DNA from: Sodiomyces alkalinus F11
Lineage: Eukaryota > Ascomycota > Sordariomycetes > Glomerellales > Plectosphaerellaceae
DNA length: 64,000 bases
NCBI RefSeq assembly: GCF_003711515.1
Contig: NW_021167096.1
Span: forward strand, 186,001 to 250,000
Direction: 5' to 3'
Shown here: positions 12,033-24,478 of the stretch, in pieces
How the letters are laid out: each line of letters starts with the position of its first letter
Position numbering within the stretch: the stretch's first letter is position 1
The notes under the pieces: generated by a model
Database searches by the model: none
What the model was told of the DNA's origin: nothing
The model's input: the letters and a program-made list of their open reading frames with translations, nothing else
Translations under genes and position numbers: made by a program

Positions 12033-12243
12033 TCATCAATCATCATCCTTTTCCCTCACCTCTTTCGCTACGTTCGAGTTATCTTTCCAGTTCAATCTAG
12101 GTTACCCTGAGTGCCCTGACCAGATCAATACCTACAATTCTACATCTTCTTTAAAGGTCGTAGTTTTGACTATTTTGCTTATGGCATAGCTGGCCTGACC
12201 TTTTTATCTCTCTTTTATGGTGACGATCCTAGAGCCAGAACGT
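12033..12243. repeat. Direct repeat, left copy (~210 bp)
   Basis: This segment is similar to 12990-13206 in the same orientation. Shared phrases include ATCTTTCCAGTTCAA, a TATCTTC/CATCTTC-TTTTAAGG phrase and a closing TGACGATC-(C/T)-GAGCCA. Identity is moderate and both copies carry substitutions. A 62-codon ORF starting at 12001 overlaps it and is probably fortuitous. Together the copies bracket about 750 bp containing the ORF at 12394, which raises the possibility of a small terminal-repeat element; a simple local duplication is also possible. Confidence 0.55.
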
Positions 12244-12393
12244 CTTGACTCCTCACGCGGCTACACGGGTTCTGGCCAGTCAGATACGGCGCCCGGATGT
12301 CTTACTATCTTAAGCAGTCCTCTATCTAGACCGACCTTATAAGTTAGCTGTCTCTAGATCGTAGAGGCTATTTACTAACACTAGTTCAGCTCT

Positions 12394-12750
12394 ATGAGAC
12401 ATCTGTCCATCATGGCCAGCCGCGACCCCCCCGACTCGCAGAGCATCCACTACCGCTACTTCGCGGACACGCTTAGTGAAAATAGCAACGTACGCCCTTA
12501 TGCTGGCATGTATATTGCCGCGGCCATCCCTTACGACGGCGAAATCAGGATGCCCCATAAGATACAGCTAAAGATTGCCGAGTACGCCGCTAGGAGCGAC
12601 ATCTATGCTGCCGACGTTTACTAATGGCGTCAGATCGCCTATTACTTTGGCTTGGCCATCCCTGACGATAATGGCGAGCCGCGAGGCTATATAACTAGCG
12701 CCCCACAGGCCGTTTATAAAAGCCGGGTTCACGAAAAGAGAGACTAATAA
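12394..12750 (+). pseudogene. Unknown gene remnant, nonsense-interrupted
   Basis: A plus-strand ORF of 76 codons (possible starts at 12394 or at 12412, MASRDPPDSQSIHYRYF) ends at TAA 12622-12624. The same frame continues past the stop as WRQIAYYFGLAIPDDNGEP and remains coding-like to about 12740. The TAA lies directly before TGG, so CAA to TAA (Gln-Trp) explains it. The visible protein is polar and mixed alpha/beta in character without a signal peptide. I do not recognise it. The minus-strand ORFs over the same bases are read as shadows because the plus frame is continued so well by one nonsense reversal. It lies between two direct repeats. Confidence 0.4.
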
Positions 12751-12989
12751 AAAGGGCCATAATTCATATGCATCCAAGTAAGTTTTGACTAAAGCTAGTA
12801 CGGTTAGAAAGTCTACTGGTAGGCTTGGAACTCTGGCCGGTATACCTACGCTCTCCACTTCTTAGTGTAACAGCGTAGATGCGGTTTTGGCGTGTTGCCG
12901 CAGGAGGGTCGCATAACCATAACAAGGCTGCTAGGCCAGCCCCCATGTATATTAGTAGACACCCGTGGGATAGCCCGCCATGTCAGGAC

Positions 12990-13206
12990 CATTAATCATC
13001 ATGCTCTTTTGCGGTATCTTTTGTCACGTTCAGGGTATCTTTCCAGTTCAACTTGCGTTGCCCTGATTAGAGCAGTGACTACCGATCTCTATCTTCTTTT
13101 AAGGTTATAGTATCGCAGGTCCGGTTTTGGTTATGTAATGTGTTACGAGTCACGACTGGATTAACCGTTTTGTCCATACGTTGTATTGACGATCTGGAGC
13201 CACACC
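12990..13206. repeat. Direct repeat, right copy (~215 bp)
   Basis: This is the right-hand partner of 12033-12243 in the same orientation, with the same start (ATTAATCATCAT against ATCAATCATCAT), the same central ATCTTTCCAGTTCAA and the same end. The two copies are about 950 bp apart, start to start. Confidence 0.55.
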
Positions 13207-13483
13207 AATTCAGACAGTTACATTAGTAAAAGGTCGTTAAGACCTTGGGATAATGCTGAGAGTAAGGAGGCCAAGGAATCAAGGATATCTATGAAGAGGG
13301 CAAGACTACGAAGGGCGGCAAGTCGGCGACGGCCATAAGGAGGCTAAGGCCAGTAAGGATAGTGTAACGGCTCCGCCCGTAAATGGGTTGTGGAAAAGCA
13401 GTGACCTTACTAAGCCGCACAACCAAAAGCATAAACCCCTCTGCCACGAAGGCAAAAGAATACGTATTACTCTGACTGCCTAC

Positions 13484-13645
13484 ATACCTACCCGGGAGGG
13501 GGGGTGCCAGGGACAGTGCCTGGACAGTGATTTTCTTGCTGGTCATAATAAGTAGGCTCTGGCATAGCAGTACTAGTATAAAGGGTAAGAAGTCCACTGT
13601 CCAAGCACTGTCTAGGACCCCCTCCCCCCCCCTCCCGGGTAGGTA
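13484..13645. mobile_element. MITE-like element, copy 2 (better preserved)
   Basis: A ~160-bp non-coding unit has inverted ends: TACCTACCCGGGAGGGGGG then CAGTGCCTGGACAGTG on the left, and CACTGTCCAAGCACTG, a C-run and CCCGGGTAGGTA on the right. The arms pair nearly perfectly over about 40 bases. The interior shares GGGTAAGAAGTCCACTGT with copy 1 at 6074-6212. CA dinucleotides are retained here, so this copy has been mutated less. It has no ORF and would depend on a transposase elsewhere. A minus-strand ORF crossing it (13289-13597) is fortuitous. Confidence 0.7.
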
Positions 13646-13765
13646 CTAGAGTGATGGCCACGGTATTTAAGGGATTAACCAGTGCCTTATGCCTGGTCTA
13701 TATAACGGGTCTGCGACCCGTAATAGATAGCGATGCTATTAATAAGGACGCCGATAACTAAACTT

Positions 13766-13817
13766 CCCGCTTTCCGCTTTCTGCTTTCCGCTTTCTGCTT
13801 TCCGCTTTCTGCTTTCT
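13766..13817. repeat. Pyrimidine tandem repeat (CTTTCCGCTTTCTG)
   Basis: The phrase GCTTTCCGCTTTCT is repeated about four times without interruption, forming a polypyrimidine tract of 52 bases. It is non-coding and lies just right of the second MITE-like element. Confidence 0.8.
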
Positions 13818-13839
13818 AAACTCAGTAACACGAATTAGT

Positions 13840-16800
13840 TTCTAAGCTAAGGTACCTTAAGGTTCGAAGTGCCAGGACTAGGGAATAAGTGGCTATATAC
13901 CTAGGTACTTTATTAGTCTATATTAGGATACCTAGGTACCTGCCTAATCAGGTACGATATAAGGTACTCTGGGGAGCTCCGTTATACACGTACTCGTGCC
14001 CCGCCCCTACTTTTTAGCAGCTTAGTTAGACTCGTACCGGAATAAGTGGTACCTAGGTAGTGTTTCCCCGCTTCTCTACTTTATTAAGCGCTTATATTAG
14101 TTAACTTAAGTAGAACTAAACTATCAGGACGGGTTATTCCTATAGATTAGACGTAGGTGATAGGGGGCTATAACACCGTATATATTCCGTACTATATAGT
14201 AGGTACCTAAGAGGTACCTATGTATATACCTTAGTATAATACCTCTATAACCTAGTTATATACGTTATAATCTCTCGTTTAACCTTTAGCTTATATTCTA
14301 AGCTTAAGATACTAAAGACCTATCGTATCTTCTACTATTATCTAATCTTAATATCTCTTATATCTAATAGTTAATCCGTCCTTAGATAAATGGTATACTC
14401 CGCCTACCGAGTAATATCTCGACTATATTACTTACTATTACCGCGAGTACGAAAAAGTATACCGCGAGTATAAAAAGGTATATAGTATATTTCACGAATA
14501 GTATTCTCGGCTCGAAAAGCTAGAGGCTAAAGTAAGCGCACTTATAGCTATTATTTTCTGTATAAAGTAAGGAGAGAAGTAACTTAGGATAGTACGTTTA
14601 TATAATTCTATTTACCCTAGAATATTCTTCACTAATAGACTAAAGATATCTTTACGTGATATATAAAGCCAGGGTACGAGTAGTGGGACTTAAGAATAAT
14701 AATTATATATATCTTTTTAGATATCTTTATATTAAATACACGGAAGATTTTCTTCTAAGTTCCTAGGTAGAATAAATATAACGATATAACCTAAGGGGTC
14801 AGGGTATATAGTCTAGTCTAGTTATCGGCTCGCTAGTACTTCGTAGAGCTAAAACTAAATCCCCTATACTTCGGTATTAGCTATATTATTAACGGGTTCT
14901 TAGTATTCGTAAGCTAGACTAGATCACGAGTCACCGGAATCCTTTATACATTAATATTCAGTTTAATCACTAACAGGCGTATACACAAGACTCTACCTTA
15001 ACGTTCTATATCAAGCAGTTTCAAAGTATAAGCTGCTATAGACTAAGCCTATCAGAGTTAAAGAAAGTCCGTATATTATAATAATCTAAGACTAAAGACT
15101 AACTATATTTTATCTATGAATTAATAAGATTCAGGCCGTATGCGGTATACAGGGAAAGATTAATAATATTATCTCCTTAAGACCGTATATAGAAGCCCGG
15201 AGAACCTTCCGTCGTTAACCGAATATATCCTGTTAAGTATTCGGGCAAGGTGTTCCCGATCCCGTAACTATATTAACTATAGTAGAAGAAACGTGCGTGC
15301 TGATAAGGAAGGCCGAGGCCCTAAAGCGCCTAGGGCTCCTACTCCCGTGGATTATAGTAAACACCGACTTATCTCATAAGGTTAATAGAGACGTAAATAT
15401 AGTAAGACTTAAGAGGGATATTATCGGGGAGCTTTGGCTTATAGTACTAAGCGTATTACTAGGGTATAGAATAGGGGAAACGCAGGTAAGGCGCCCGGTA
15501 TTCTGAAGCGGTAAGGATAAACTGCTGTAACCTCTAGAAATCGTCACGCGACTACACGCCGGTGATTTACCTGTATATTGCCTTTTATAGATTAGAACGA
15601 TACCTTTATAAGACTCGGGTATAGCCTATTATATAATGTATACATCGCTAGAGGGAACGCTAGCGGGGATCTAGAAAGTTACCACTTATTACCTAGGGTA
15701 ATTAGCCGCCTCGAAAGCATAGGTAATAGGCAGAAATACAGTATCGCTAAAAATAATAGCTGCTAAGCAGCGTTAGACCGAAGGATAAACCCTATCAACG
15801 TTAGCTATTAATATAACGTGGCGCTAAGTAGCGAGGCGTATATAAAAGTAATAGACGAACTCCCTGCTAGGAGATTCAGTTCGGGGGACAAGAGGTATAT
15901 CGTGCAGTGGCCGCCAAAGCACAGCCCGTAGATAAAAAGAATACTAAGAAGAAAAAGAAACTTCATAGTAGCAGAAATTAGGTACGGTATATAATAAGAG
16001 ACTTAGAGAGCTGGTATAATTTAGTTAATATAGGTAAATAGATATTTAGTGGGCTAGCTTATATAGACGAACTTAATCATAGCGAGAATTAAGAAATAAG
16101 AACCCGGTTCCTGCTCTCCTCGGCGCTAATATAATAGAGGGTTAGATCGTAGGGTAGATAAGACCCGGGAGGAAATCATAAAAGGAGAGAAACTCCTAGT
16201 AAAATAGGACTATTTCTTATAATAATAAAGTTAAAGCTATCTTAGTTTATTATTAATATCCTTACCTCTAAAAGTAAGTATTATTATCGGTAATTCTAAA
16301 GCGATAGACTCGATAATAGGGGCTATCGATATATAGGAGGGTCTTAACTTCGACTTAACCGAGCCCCTTACTCCTAGCAAACTTATTCCGAGCATTAAAG
16401 CACTAGATTTCGCTTCCTTTCCGAGCCTCTAAGAATAGCCGCCTCTAGACCCTAAGGTCCTACCAGATAATACTACCTTATCTAACTTCTCGTCCGACAC
16501 GACTCTAGGCTTTATTCCAGAAAGTTAGAACTCCTTTATCGCGAACGAGAAGCAGGGCGAAAATACAGCCGTTAATTTCGCGCCGCTCCCCGAAACGCTT
16601 AAATTCGAGAATCCGATAGTGTATATCAACCTATAGCCATCGTAATAAGGAATAAGGTATATACTATTTAAGCTGCTAAAGTGTCTCTTGCTAAGGCCTC
16701 TCTGTAAGCTCCTCGATTTACGAGAAACTGGATCGTATAGAGCTTGGGATGTCATAGCTCTAACACTCGCTAGCTTAAATCGACCTGACCCTTAGCATGC

Positions 16801-17300
16801 TATAGAGTGAAGGGCACCCTTAGCACGCTACAGAGTGAAGGGCGTTAGATACGGCAAGAGCAGACACAAGTGGTGGATGCCATTGACAAGATTAAGAAGG
16901 GACTGGACCGATTCTTTACACACATCGCTTTCGATGCAGCGGTCGGGCTAAGAAAGGAACTAAGCTAATTCGTGTGGCACGTGATAAACTTAGTATATAC
17001 GTAATAATTTCCATAAACTATAACGATAAATCAGAATTCAGTTCCCCGTAACCCGATAGTCCCGACTATTACCGTAATACCTGTATCCTATTTCTGACTA
17101 TATAAAAGAACCTTAACCTATATTACTTTTAAAAAGACCCCGCCTGCTATATTAACCGGTAACCGCTATAAAATTACTTACTATCGCTTCGAACCAACTT
17201 ACTATCGCTTCGAACTAACTACCCTATTAATATACACGATAAACCGCTCCTACCGCTTTCGTGCTAAGTTAAGCTAAAGTCGGACGGGCGAAAGAGATAG
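13840..17300. other. Heavily RIP-mutated stretch, possible retroelement remnants
   Basis: From 13840 to 14260 GGTACC/CCTAGG palindromes are dense. From about 14400 a plus-strand frame gives repeated acidic and basic helices (YYREYEKVYREYKKVY, then RLEKLEAKVSAL) of coiled-coil type, which could be a gag-like or structural remnant. ORFs at 15297-15506 and 16525-16755 have no recognisable motif. A 20-base phrase is duplicated at about 17176-17220. I cannot identify reverse transcriptase, integrase or LTRs, so the retroelement reading remains a guess. Confidence 0.3.
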
Positions 17301-17324
17301 CACCTATCCGGTCCTTATACCCTT

Positions 17325-17590
17325 ACTCCCGGTGAGCTGTAGATCTTATAAGCAGAGATTAAAGATCTGCACCGGTAGCTCGCTTCGCTACGGTAAGATA
17401 ACGCGGGGTTTCGTCGCGAGATAAGCCGTAAGGATCGTTTTATTGCAGACCTCGCTAAAACTATCGGGGCAGCTTACCTGGCTTACTAGAGAGAGAATAT
17501 AATATAGCTTCGTCTATCTCTCTTATCCTTAGGAGGACTAGAAGAGAACCACGTTTATAGCGAGTTCGACTTCGACGATAACTAGGCGCC
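17325..17590 (+). pseudogene. Coiled-coil remnant, unknown
   Basis: One plus-strand frame with TAG/TAA at Gln/Trp-compatible positions reads AEIKDLHR, DNAGFRREISRKDRFIADLA and KTIGAAYLAY, a typical charged coiled coil, followed by an acidic stretch near 17550 (YSEFDFDDN). I recognise no specific family. The heptad pattern supports a former coding region of about 90 codons. It lies upstream of the repeat shared with 56.4 kb. Confidence 0.3.
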
Positions 17591-18084
17591 TAGCAGTCTC
17601 CTATTTTCTATGCTAAGGTTCCTATTAGTGCTATAGGGAGGCAGCTCTTCCTCTTCTTCGGTGAATAGAACGACTTAATATCTCGGAAGTGTAGAAGTAG
17701 TAGTGGGCGGAGGAATCTTAACACCCCTAGTCGGGTTGGTGTCGGTAGGTAGGATGTATTGAAAAGAGGTCTTTTGAAATAGATAAAACGAAGGGAAATA
17801 AAGAGTAAATATATCTTCCGGCCTAGCTAGATAGAATCGCTAGCTCCCCGGATAGCGCCCTATAGTATCAGGATAGAAGAAATAATAGTGATATTAATGC
17901 TTGAGATATAAAAGGGAAATCCTCCTTCCAGGAGGGGTAAAAAGCTACGTATAAATAGTCAATATATAATAAAGAATAACAGGATCGGTAAGGATAGGAG
18001 AACGAAGGCGAGGGCGGTAGTCTAATTCGATATCGAAGAAGAGAAAGTGTATATATACCACGAGGCAGAAACCTAACGGCTTAA

Positions 18085-18245
18085 CTATTCGTGCGATTAA
18101 ACTCGTCCTCTAGAATATATAGCTAAAAGCAAAAAGAGATATAAAACGAAAGGAGAACACGGGCGTGTAGAAGAGTAGGAGACTAGATAACCTAGCGAAA
18201 ATATTCTGATAATAATAAGACGCTTATAGCGTAACGCGTAATTAA
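18085..18245. repeat. Repeat R1, copy 1 (partner at 56398-56560)
   Basis: This segment resembles 56398-56560 in the same orientation. Shared features are TTCGT(A/G)CGATTAA, TCTAGAA, AAAACG-AAGGAGAA, CGGGCGTGTA or CGGCGTGTA, and ATTCTGATAAT or TTCCGATAAT. Copy 1 has more TA in place of CA/CG. Both copies precede a copy of the gene-A repeat (19732 and 57060), so they probably belong to one larger duplicated segment. Confidence 0.5.
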
Positions 18246-19731
18246 TATCGTCGCTTATTTAATTAACGATATCGTCTCTCGTTTAATTGACTGCAGCCCT
18301 ACCTGTAGTGATAGTATAAGGTAAGGTACGTAGTGGAGGCATGTCGGGGCGTGTTAGGTGGCGTCGGCTATCATCATGGGTGCCCTAATCGGAATAGCCA
18401 AATACCGTAGTCGGAATATCCATTCCCCTTATAAAATTCCTAATAATCCTTACCCTTCCCGGCGCTAAACTAGCGTGTATTCTGATTTCGACGCTAAATT
18501 AGTATGCGTCCTGCAGTTTATACGTACACTCTAACTCCTGTTTAATTATGTTAAAGGTATATTCGTACCCGGGTAGGTATACGGGAGAGTAAAGGTATAC
18601 CGTATAGATTAGGACTACCCGTTAGGACTACTCGTGCCTCGTAGTCAGTCAGGAAAGGTGGAACTAAATTAAAAAGTAGGAACCAAAGATACTAAGTACT
18701 TTGAAGTACCTATCTATACTTTTTTACTTATAGAGATATAAGTATATACATAAAAGCATTCTCGTCCCCTTCTTCTTAAGGATTTCCAGCACCACCACGT
18801 CTAGTAGTATAAATATTATTACAGAGTAGTATCTTAATCGTACTGATTATACTATAGATTCCTATTATATAATTGTAAAGAGGTTGTTGTTATTGTATTT
18901 GATACTGGGCGTTAACGAGGCCTGGATGTGTGTGAGGTATATGATCGTGGACTTATAAGTCTGCCACTGTAATAACGCACGAATTATCTTGACTGCTGGG
19001 TCGTAGAATTAGCTTTGACGGGAAGAATTACTTGATATTTGTATAGTATTCGACCCGAGGAATCTAAAGAGACTACCTTTAAGAGCGGACGTAATATATT
19101 ATGGAAAATATAACCACTTAGATCTGCTACTATAACTGCTGGTAATATATAGAGAAAAAGGTCCTTAGGACTGGCCGGTAATAACGTATCGTAGTATAAC
19201 TAAAAAATAATGTATAATACACGCCTGCTTTCGCTCTTTAAGGTAATTAAAGGATTGATGGAATTAATTGAGTTATTATAATAATATCGTAATATAAAAG
19301 GAGGGCGTTTACTATAGGAAAACGCGTTTTTACGTATTAGGGTGAGGTACCGTTAGTTCTGTTTTTTCTGTTAGTTCTACCTTCCCTGACTAACTACGAG
19401 GAACGAGTAGTCCTGACGGGTACCGAAATTCTTAGAACTCACTACTCTTCCCCCTAGCACTTATTATACTGGGGAGCTACTAGCCGTATATACTACGCAC
19501 GAAACATAGCGACTTCGCCGACTATTATAAACGCTTCGACCACCCTAAAGCGCTCCTTACCTATTTATACGGGAAGCTTAAGACCTTAGGATACCCACTC
19601 TTTTACCGTAAGGCTTAGGGGCACTCTGCCCTATATATAGGCCATCGTAAGTTATATTATAGACGTCTTATATCCATTATTTAGCGAAAATAAATACGCT
19701 AGGTATCCTTTAGTTTTCTTAGATTATTGAA

Positions 19732-20480
19732 GACGAAGATAGAGAGTATACTAGAATTTACTATCTAGGCTGGTCCTGACGAAACAAAACACGGGACAGT
19801 GGTTTGAACAGGTGTTCCATCGTCGGCATGAAATAACACCTTGATTGTCTTCTCCTTTACCGAAGGAGTGAACCGAGTAACCGTACGGCTATACCCCGTA
19901 GAGTCAGAAATGTACTCCTATTTAAGGCGTTCACTACTATCCAGTTTCACCTATGCCGGCTTCTTCGTGTTAAAGAAACTAATCACTTTGCAGGCGACTC
20001 CAGCTATAGGGGGGTAAGGAGAGAACCAGGCATAGGGAGTAAATCGCTAAAAGTGGTTAGCGATAGGGTTACTAGAATATATAAGCTCTAGTCTTTCTTC
20101 TGAGTTAGAATTATTAACGCGTTATACTTATATAGTGTATATAATATTATCCACGGTAATCTCCTCTATCTGCGGTGCCACGGATTCTGTTACTTTAAGT
20201 CCTATACGGAATTAGACGGCTTCCGGTATAGGGTGGACGAAGACGTGGTGAAAATTATGGTTATTATCGATAAAGATATGGCTGAAGTCGTCGATAAAAG
20301 TATGACCACGTACGTCTCTGATATAAAGCAAGACGACCTTGCACTATATAGGCACTGGGTGTGTCTCTGCTATGATTTAGTATAGGATAGAAGGGATCTT
20401 AGAAATAAAATAGAAAGGTATAAAAGACTACGTGATATAGTTATACGTAGAATTAGTTACTATAAGAGAAAAGGAAAATA
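19732..20480 (-). pseudogene. Gene A, copy 1: unknown repeated protein gene, RIP-mutated
   Basis: This segment is similar along its length to 57060-57800, same orientation. The minus-strand translations of both copies agree, which supports coding on this strand: this copy reads EAVQ-like and IEEITVDNI phrases (about 20200), then VISFFNTKKPA and ERLK (about 19950), then VTRFTPSVKEKTIKVLFHADD (about 19840). In-frame stops are TAG/TAA at Trp/Gln-compatible sites. I do not recognise the family. The alternation of short beta-like segments would fit a small secreted or lectin-like beta protein, but no signal peptide can be placed. Confidence 0.5.
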
Positions 20481-20499
20481 TTTTAGAGTCAGTGCCTAT

Positions 20500-21390
20500 A
20501 GGCCTTTTATATTTAGGAGATAAAAGTGGCCTGGTATATAGAGTGGTGGAAGTATACGGCTTAGAAGTATACCCGGCGAGGAATAGATATCACCCCAGAG
20601 ATAAAACCCTAGATAGCGTACGAAGTCACCTATCTATCTCTTATTTCCAGGTACGTATACCCGTTTCTTAATAGCGCCGTTTCTATGTCTATACTATTTC
20701 AATGCGATATCGTTTAGAAGCTCTAGCTAATAACGGCTTTATAGCGCCCACTAATACGCTATACATTGCTATAAGCTGTATATATTAGTATATAACCCCG
20801 TATAGCTTTGTTTTTCTTACCTAGTATTACCTGCAGGCTTACGCGGGGGGGGCGTGTGAGTGGTCTTTCCTATACCCCTAGGATATTATTAAGAGAACGT
20901 TTATTCTAGGGCAGTTCAAGATTCTAGACTAACGTATACCGAAAACAGCACCGGCGACTATAAAATATATAATACGAGAAGGAAAAAGACTTTATATCCG
21001 TTTATTTATTCGGGGACTCAGGAGTAATATTAGACTTAGAGCTCGAATAAAGAATTTTGCCTCGCTACCTAAGGTAAGTACTTAGAGTATCCTATCTCGG
21101 TTAGTTATAGTATTAGACCACATAGCTTAATAATCACGATATAAAGTTATTACTAAAAGACCTTCCTGGTGATTATATTAGAGCGAAGGCATCGTATATA
21201 TACTTGATTTTTTTTATAATTAACTCTAGTCGGAATTTCTGTCTAGACTCATAAAGGGAAATAAAGAAATAAGGGGTAATAAAGATAAGAAATAAAAGAA
21301 AAAGAGGTGGACGCTATCCGCTAAGTCGTACTATTCAGCGCCGGTCTCTAGGTCCTAGGTGCTTAACTCGATACTATTATTAGTTAATAG
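20500..21390. other. RIP-mutated stretch without a recognised gene
   Basis: TA-rich DNA with a C/G-run near 20840. No frame contains a motif that I can name. Confidence 0.35.
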
Positions 21391-21419
21391 GATATTTAAA
21401 ATACATTTATCGCTCTCTC

Positions 21420-22650
21420 TGAACTATTAACGCTGCCCGGTGCTGTTGGTAATGTTATTATTACTAATATCTCCGACTTTTCTTTGACTCTGGTAAAGGC
21501 TCTCGGAGCTATTAGAACCTCGGAGGACACGGCGATAGGAGGGTCGTAGAACTAGGATTCCGATACAAACGATTATTACCGCTAGCTCGACGGCAGACTA
21601 GATAATCAGCGCTACTATATCCTCTATTAAATAGTATTATTAGTGCATACGCTTTATAGCGAAGTATACAGAGTAGGAACCTTACTTATATTGTTCTCGG
21701 TAAAGCCGTAGGCTACCTCGTAGGTACGTATAATACCGACTACTCCTGCACTATAGTATATATTAGTAATAGTATAGTGGGAAATAAGACTAAGGGAGAT
21801 CCTTATATAACTCCTAAACTCATACTGCTTATAATAATAACCTTCTCCCTCTTCGGAATATTAAGATTCTAAATAAATATAAACGGGAATAACGCGAAGA
21901 AGAAATCTGTAAAAATACAGGAAACTACGAGATACTTTAGCTTTATACATCGTTCGAGTCTTAGATTATAGCGATAGAACCTACCCCCTAGTATAATGGC
22001 GAAAGGAGTAATCTCAATATTATAAGTAGCCGTGGCTCGTAGAATAGGAGTATAAGTAGCCTCGACGGGCTGATATTACACCCAGAACACAATTGCCGTC
22101 AGGATTAAGATCAATATTAACAGACCTATAACTAGACAGATTACAACCTTTTACCAGAGTATCACGACTATAGGCAGTAGCAGGATACTAAGAGATACTT
22201 TCGAGACGGCTATACTAATAACGGCGAACGTCTGGCCTATTATCTCCCAGTATATAGCGTCTGTTATATCTTATATTATTCCCTTCGCTAAGATTTCATC
22301 GATAGACAGACCGAAGCTATAGTGTAACGACTTTTGGATAAAGGTTACGTAAAGTAGGAGGAAGATCTAGGGAATAAATAAATACTGCGTTAGTTTACGA
22401 AGATATAGACTGCTAGACTGCTAGACTCTCCGGGACGTTTATCGGGGAAGGTGCTTACTCCTAATACCACGTAGGCATAGTCGTTTATACCGATTTTATT
22501 AACGATGAACTTCCGCGTACTTACTCGGATTATAATAAACACGAGCGCTATAGCTATTAATGGCTATATGATAGTAAGCGCTATCGGGCTATCACCCCCA
22601 GGCTCGATTATTTTAAGGTGTTAAGAATCCGTAGGTGGCTTAGGTTTTCT
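21420..22650 (-). pseudogene. Fungal rhodopsin-domain (SAT4-like) membrane protein gene, RIP-dead
   Basis: On the minus strand the family's hydrophobic pattern and motifs can be followed in order. A first helix pair has LIAIALVFIIIRVSTRKFIVNKIG and ends NDYAYVVLG near 22460. A GTAAGC donor and a CTAAC branch with CAG acceptor then define a 74-base intron (22458 to 22385). The next exon reads YLFIP-IFLLLYV, SLHYSFGLSIDEI, a helix IGQTFAVISIAVSKVSLSIL, a helix VVICLVIGLLILILILTA, and near 21560 YYLIEDIVALII-SAVELAV before a Ser/Arg-rich tail. Such proteins are seven-helix plasma-membrane proteins of mostly unknown function in fungi. Stops are TAG/TAA at Trp/Gln sites and there are some frame changes in the middle. 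The exact start is not visible. Confidence 0.72.
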
Positions 22651-22659
22651 GAGTAGGTT

Positions 22660-24470
22660 TGTTAAGTTATAATTATAATAATGAAACGTAGTGGAGGAAG
22701 AGTCCTTAACTCCTTAGGGAATATCCGTATATCGAGTCTTGCTCCAGTGTATATATTAGGACATATATTAAGCCGTAATAGCAAGACGGTTAGATATTCG
22801 TCTAACTACTGGTTCGACCTGATTCAGTCTATATTTATTTTCATAAGTCACAGGCAAGTTTCACTATTTAATATTACGAAGCTTCTATATATCGAGATCT
22901 CGTTATAACGGACGAATAAACGGACTAATAGCCACTATCCCCGTCCCTCCCCTTCCCCATTAACGGCACTATACTATACCTCTGCCAGGATTAAGTACCT
23001 ACCTTATATTAGCGCGTATCTTAACGAATATAATTAGCTAAGGATATTATAGCACTCCGGTAGGTATCGGTATAATAACATCCATAATAGATAGCCTGGT
23101 TTCTTAAGTACCTATACCCTCTAGCACTCTTATCTCACCACTATTATATATTAAGGTAGTAATTAACTATCACGACTATCGTTAAATCAGTATCTCCGCT
23201 CTTAATCCCTTTGAATAACCTAACGCAGGCGAGTATAAATCCTACGAACTAGAGACTCTAGAGGTTAATATCCTACGAGGACAGCATATCTGTATTTCTT
23301 TTGCATTTCTCGCTAATAAGCTTCTATCCTCCTCCTGTATATCTTTACCGCCTAACATTATATATTAAATAACTTGCCTATAATACCTATCCGGTGCTAA
23401 GATATGCATCTCCCCCTAAATCGTTATCGAATTTATCGTACTTTGGTTATCTAGCTCGAATTATATATATTTTCCCGGACTATGGATGAATTGCACCTTG
23501 ATAACCCGCCCGCCGATCCTATAGACTGCTAACTCTTATTCAAAAAACCAAAACAAAGGCAGCCATCGAGAACTATCAGGTTTATCCCGCGATCTTAGTA
23601 TAACCTTTACCACCTTATAAGGATAAGGAACCTATGCCGTCGCTATATAAAGCTCTCTAGGACTAAGAGGATAGGGATTAAGGTATACGTATAGCCGCTA
23701 ATCTTCGTTTATAATAAAGCTGATGATATTTATTAGCTTAGCGGCTTATAAGAGAGTAATATTAGTGTACGTATAATACCCTATCAGAACGTATCTAATC
23801 TTGAATAATATAATTTCTGTAGCTAGGGCGTTTTATAGTAGCCCGGTCCGCTAGCAGGGGTTAGAGACCGAGTTCTTGCAACACCTTAAGATGCTCTATA
23901 GCATTAGAGAAAATAGCACCGTTAGGCCGGATAAAATATTCTATGCTAGGTGGTTTCTCTCTATTAGTCTAAATAAAGACTTTGAAGTACCTGAAAGTAA
24001 AAGGGTGCTACGGGTGCATTATGAATCATAGAGCAAAAAGAACCTGGGATAGAATAGAATAATAGACAGAGCAGGAAAGCGTATCTAAGAATTTATCTTT
24101 ATAATATCCAGACACGCTCCTTTCTCGCTCTCGTACCTCAAAGCTGCGTTTATTTATGTTTTGGTCTTTTTGTACGGTGGGCGAACTTTATGATATTGCT
24201 AGTAAATCAGAACGGCTACTTTAGGCGCCTATTACTCTTCTCGGAGATATTAAGACATTAATAATACTACTACTACACTATAAACTCCATGCATAGCAAA
24301 CAAGGCTAGAGGACGATGATGTTTTATTACTTCTTATCTATATATAGGCACTAAGGACACCAGACACCTTAGACGGACTGCTAAAACAAGAACACGCCTT
24401 CTTCAAAAGCACTATCCGTCCCTGGTGGAGTCGACAGACAGGGAGAACCTTAGCTACAGCTGAGTTAATA
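22660..24470. other. RIP-mutated stretch without a recognised gene
   Basis: TA-rich DNA. The 75-codon ORF at 22681-22908 has no motif. A less mutated patch at 23480-23650 gives no recognisable protein on either strand. Nothing further can be supported. Confidence 0.35.
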
Positions 24471-24478
24471 GTCGTTAC

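Noticed and set aside
12337..12858. Two minus-strand ORFs
   Set aside because: The plus frame through the same bases is continued past a Gln-type TAA and looks more protein-like, so the minus ORFs are taken as shadows.
14400..17000. LTR retrotransposon
   Set aside because: Coiled-coil-like readings suggest gag, but no reverse transcriptase, RNase H, integrase or paired LTRs could be recognised.
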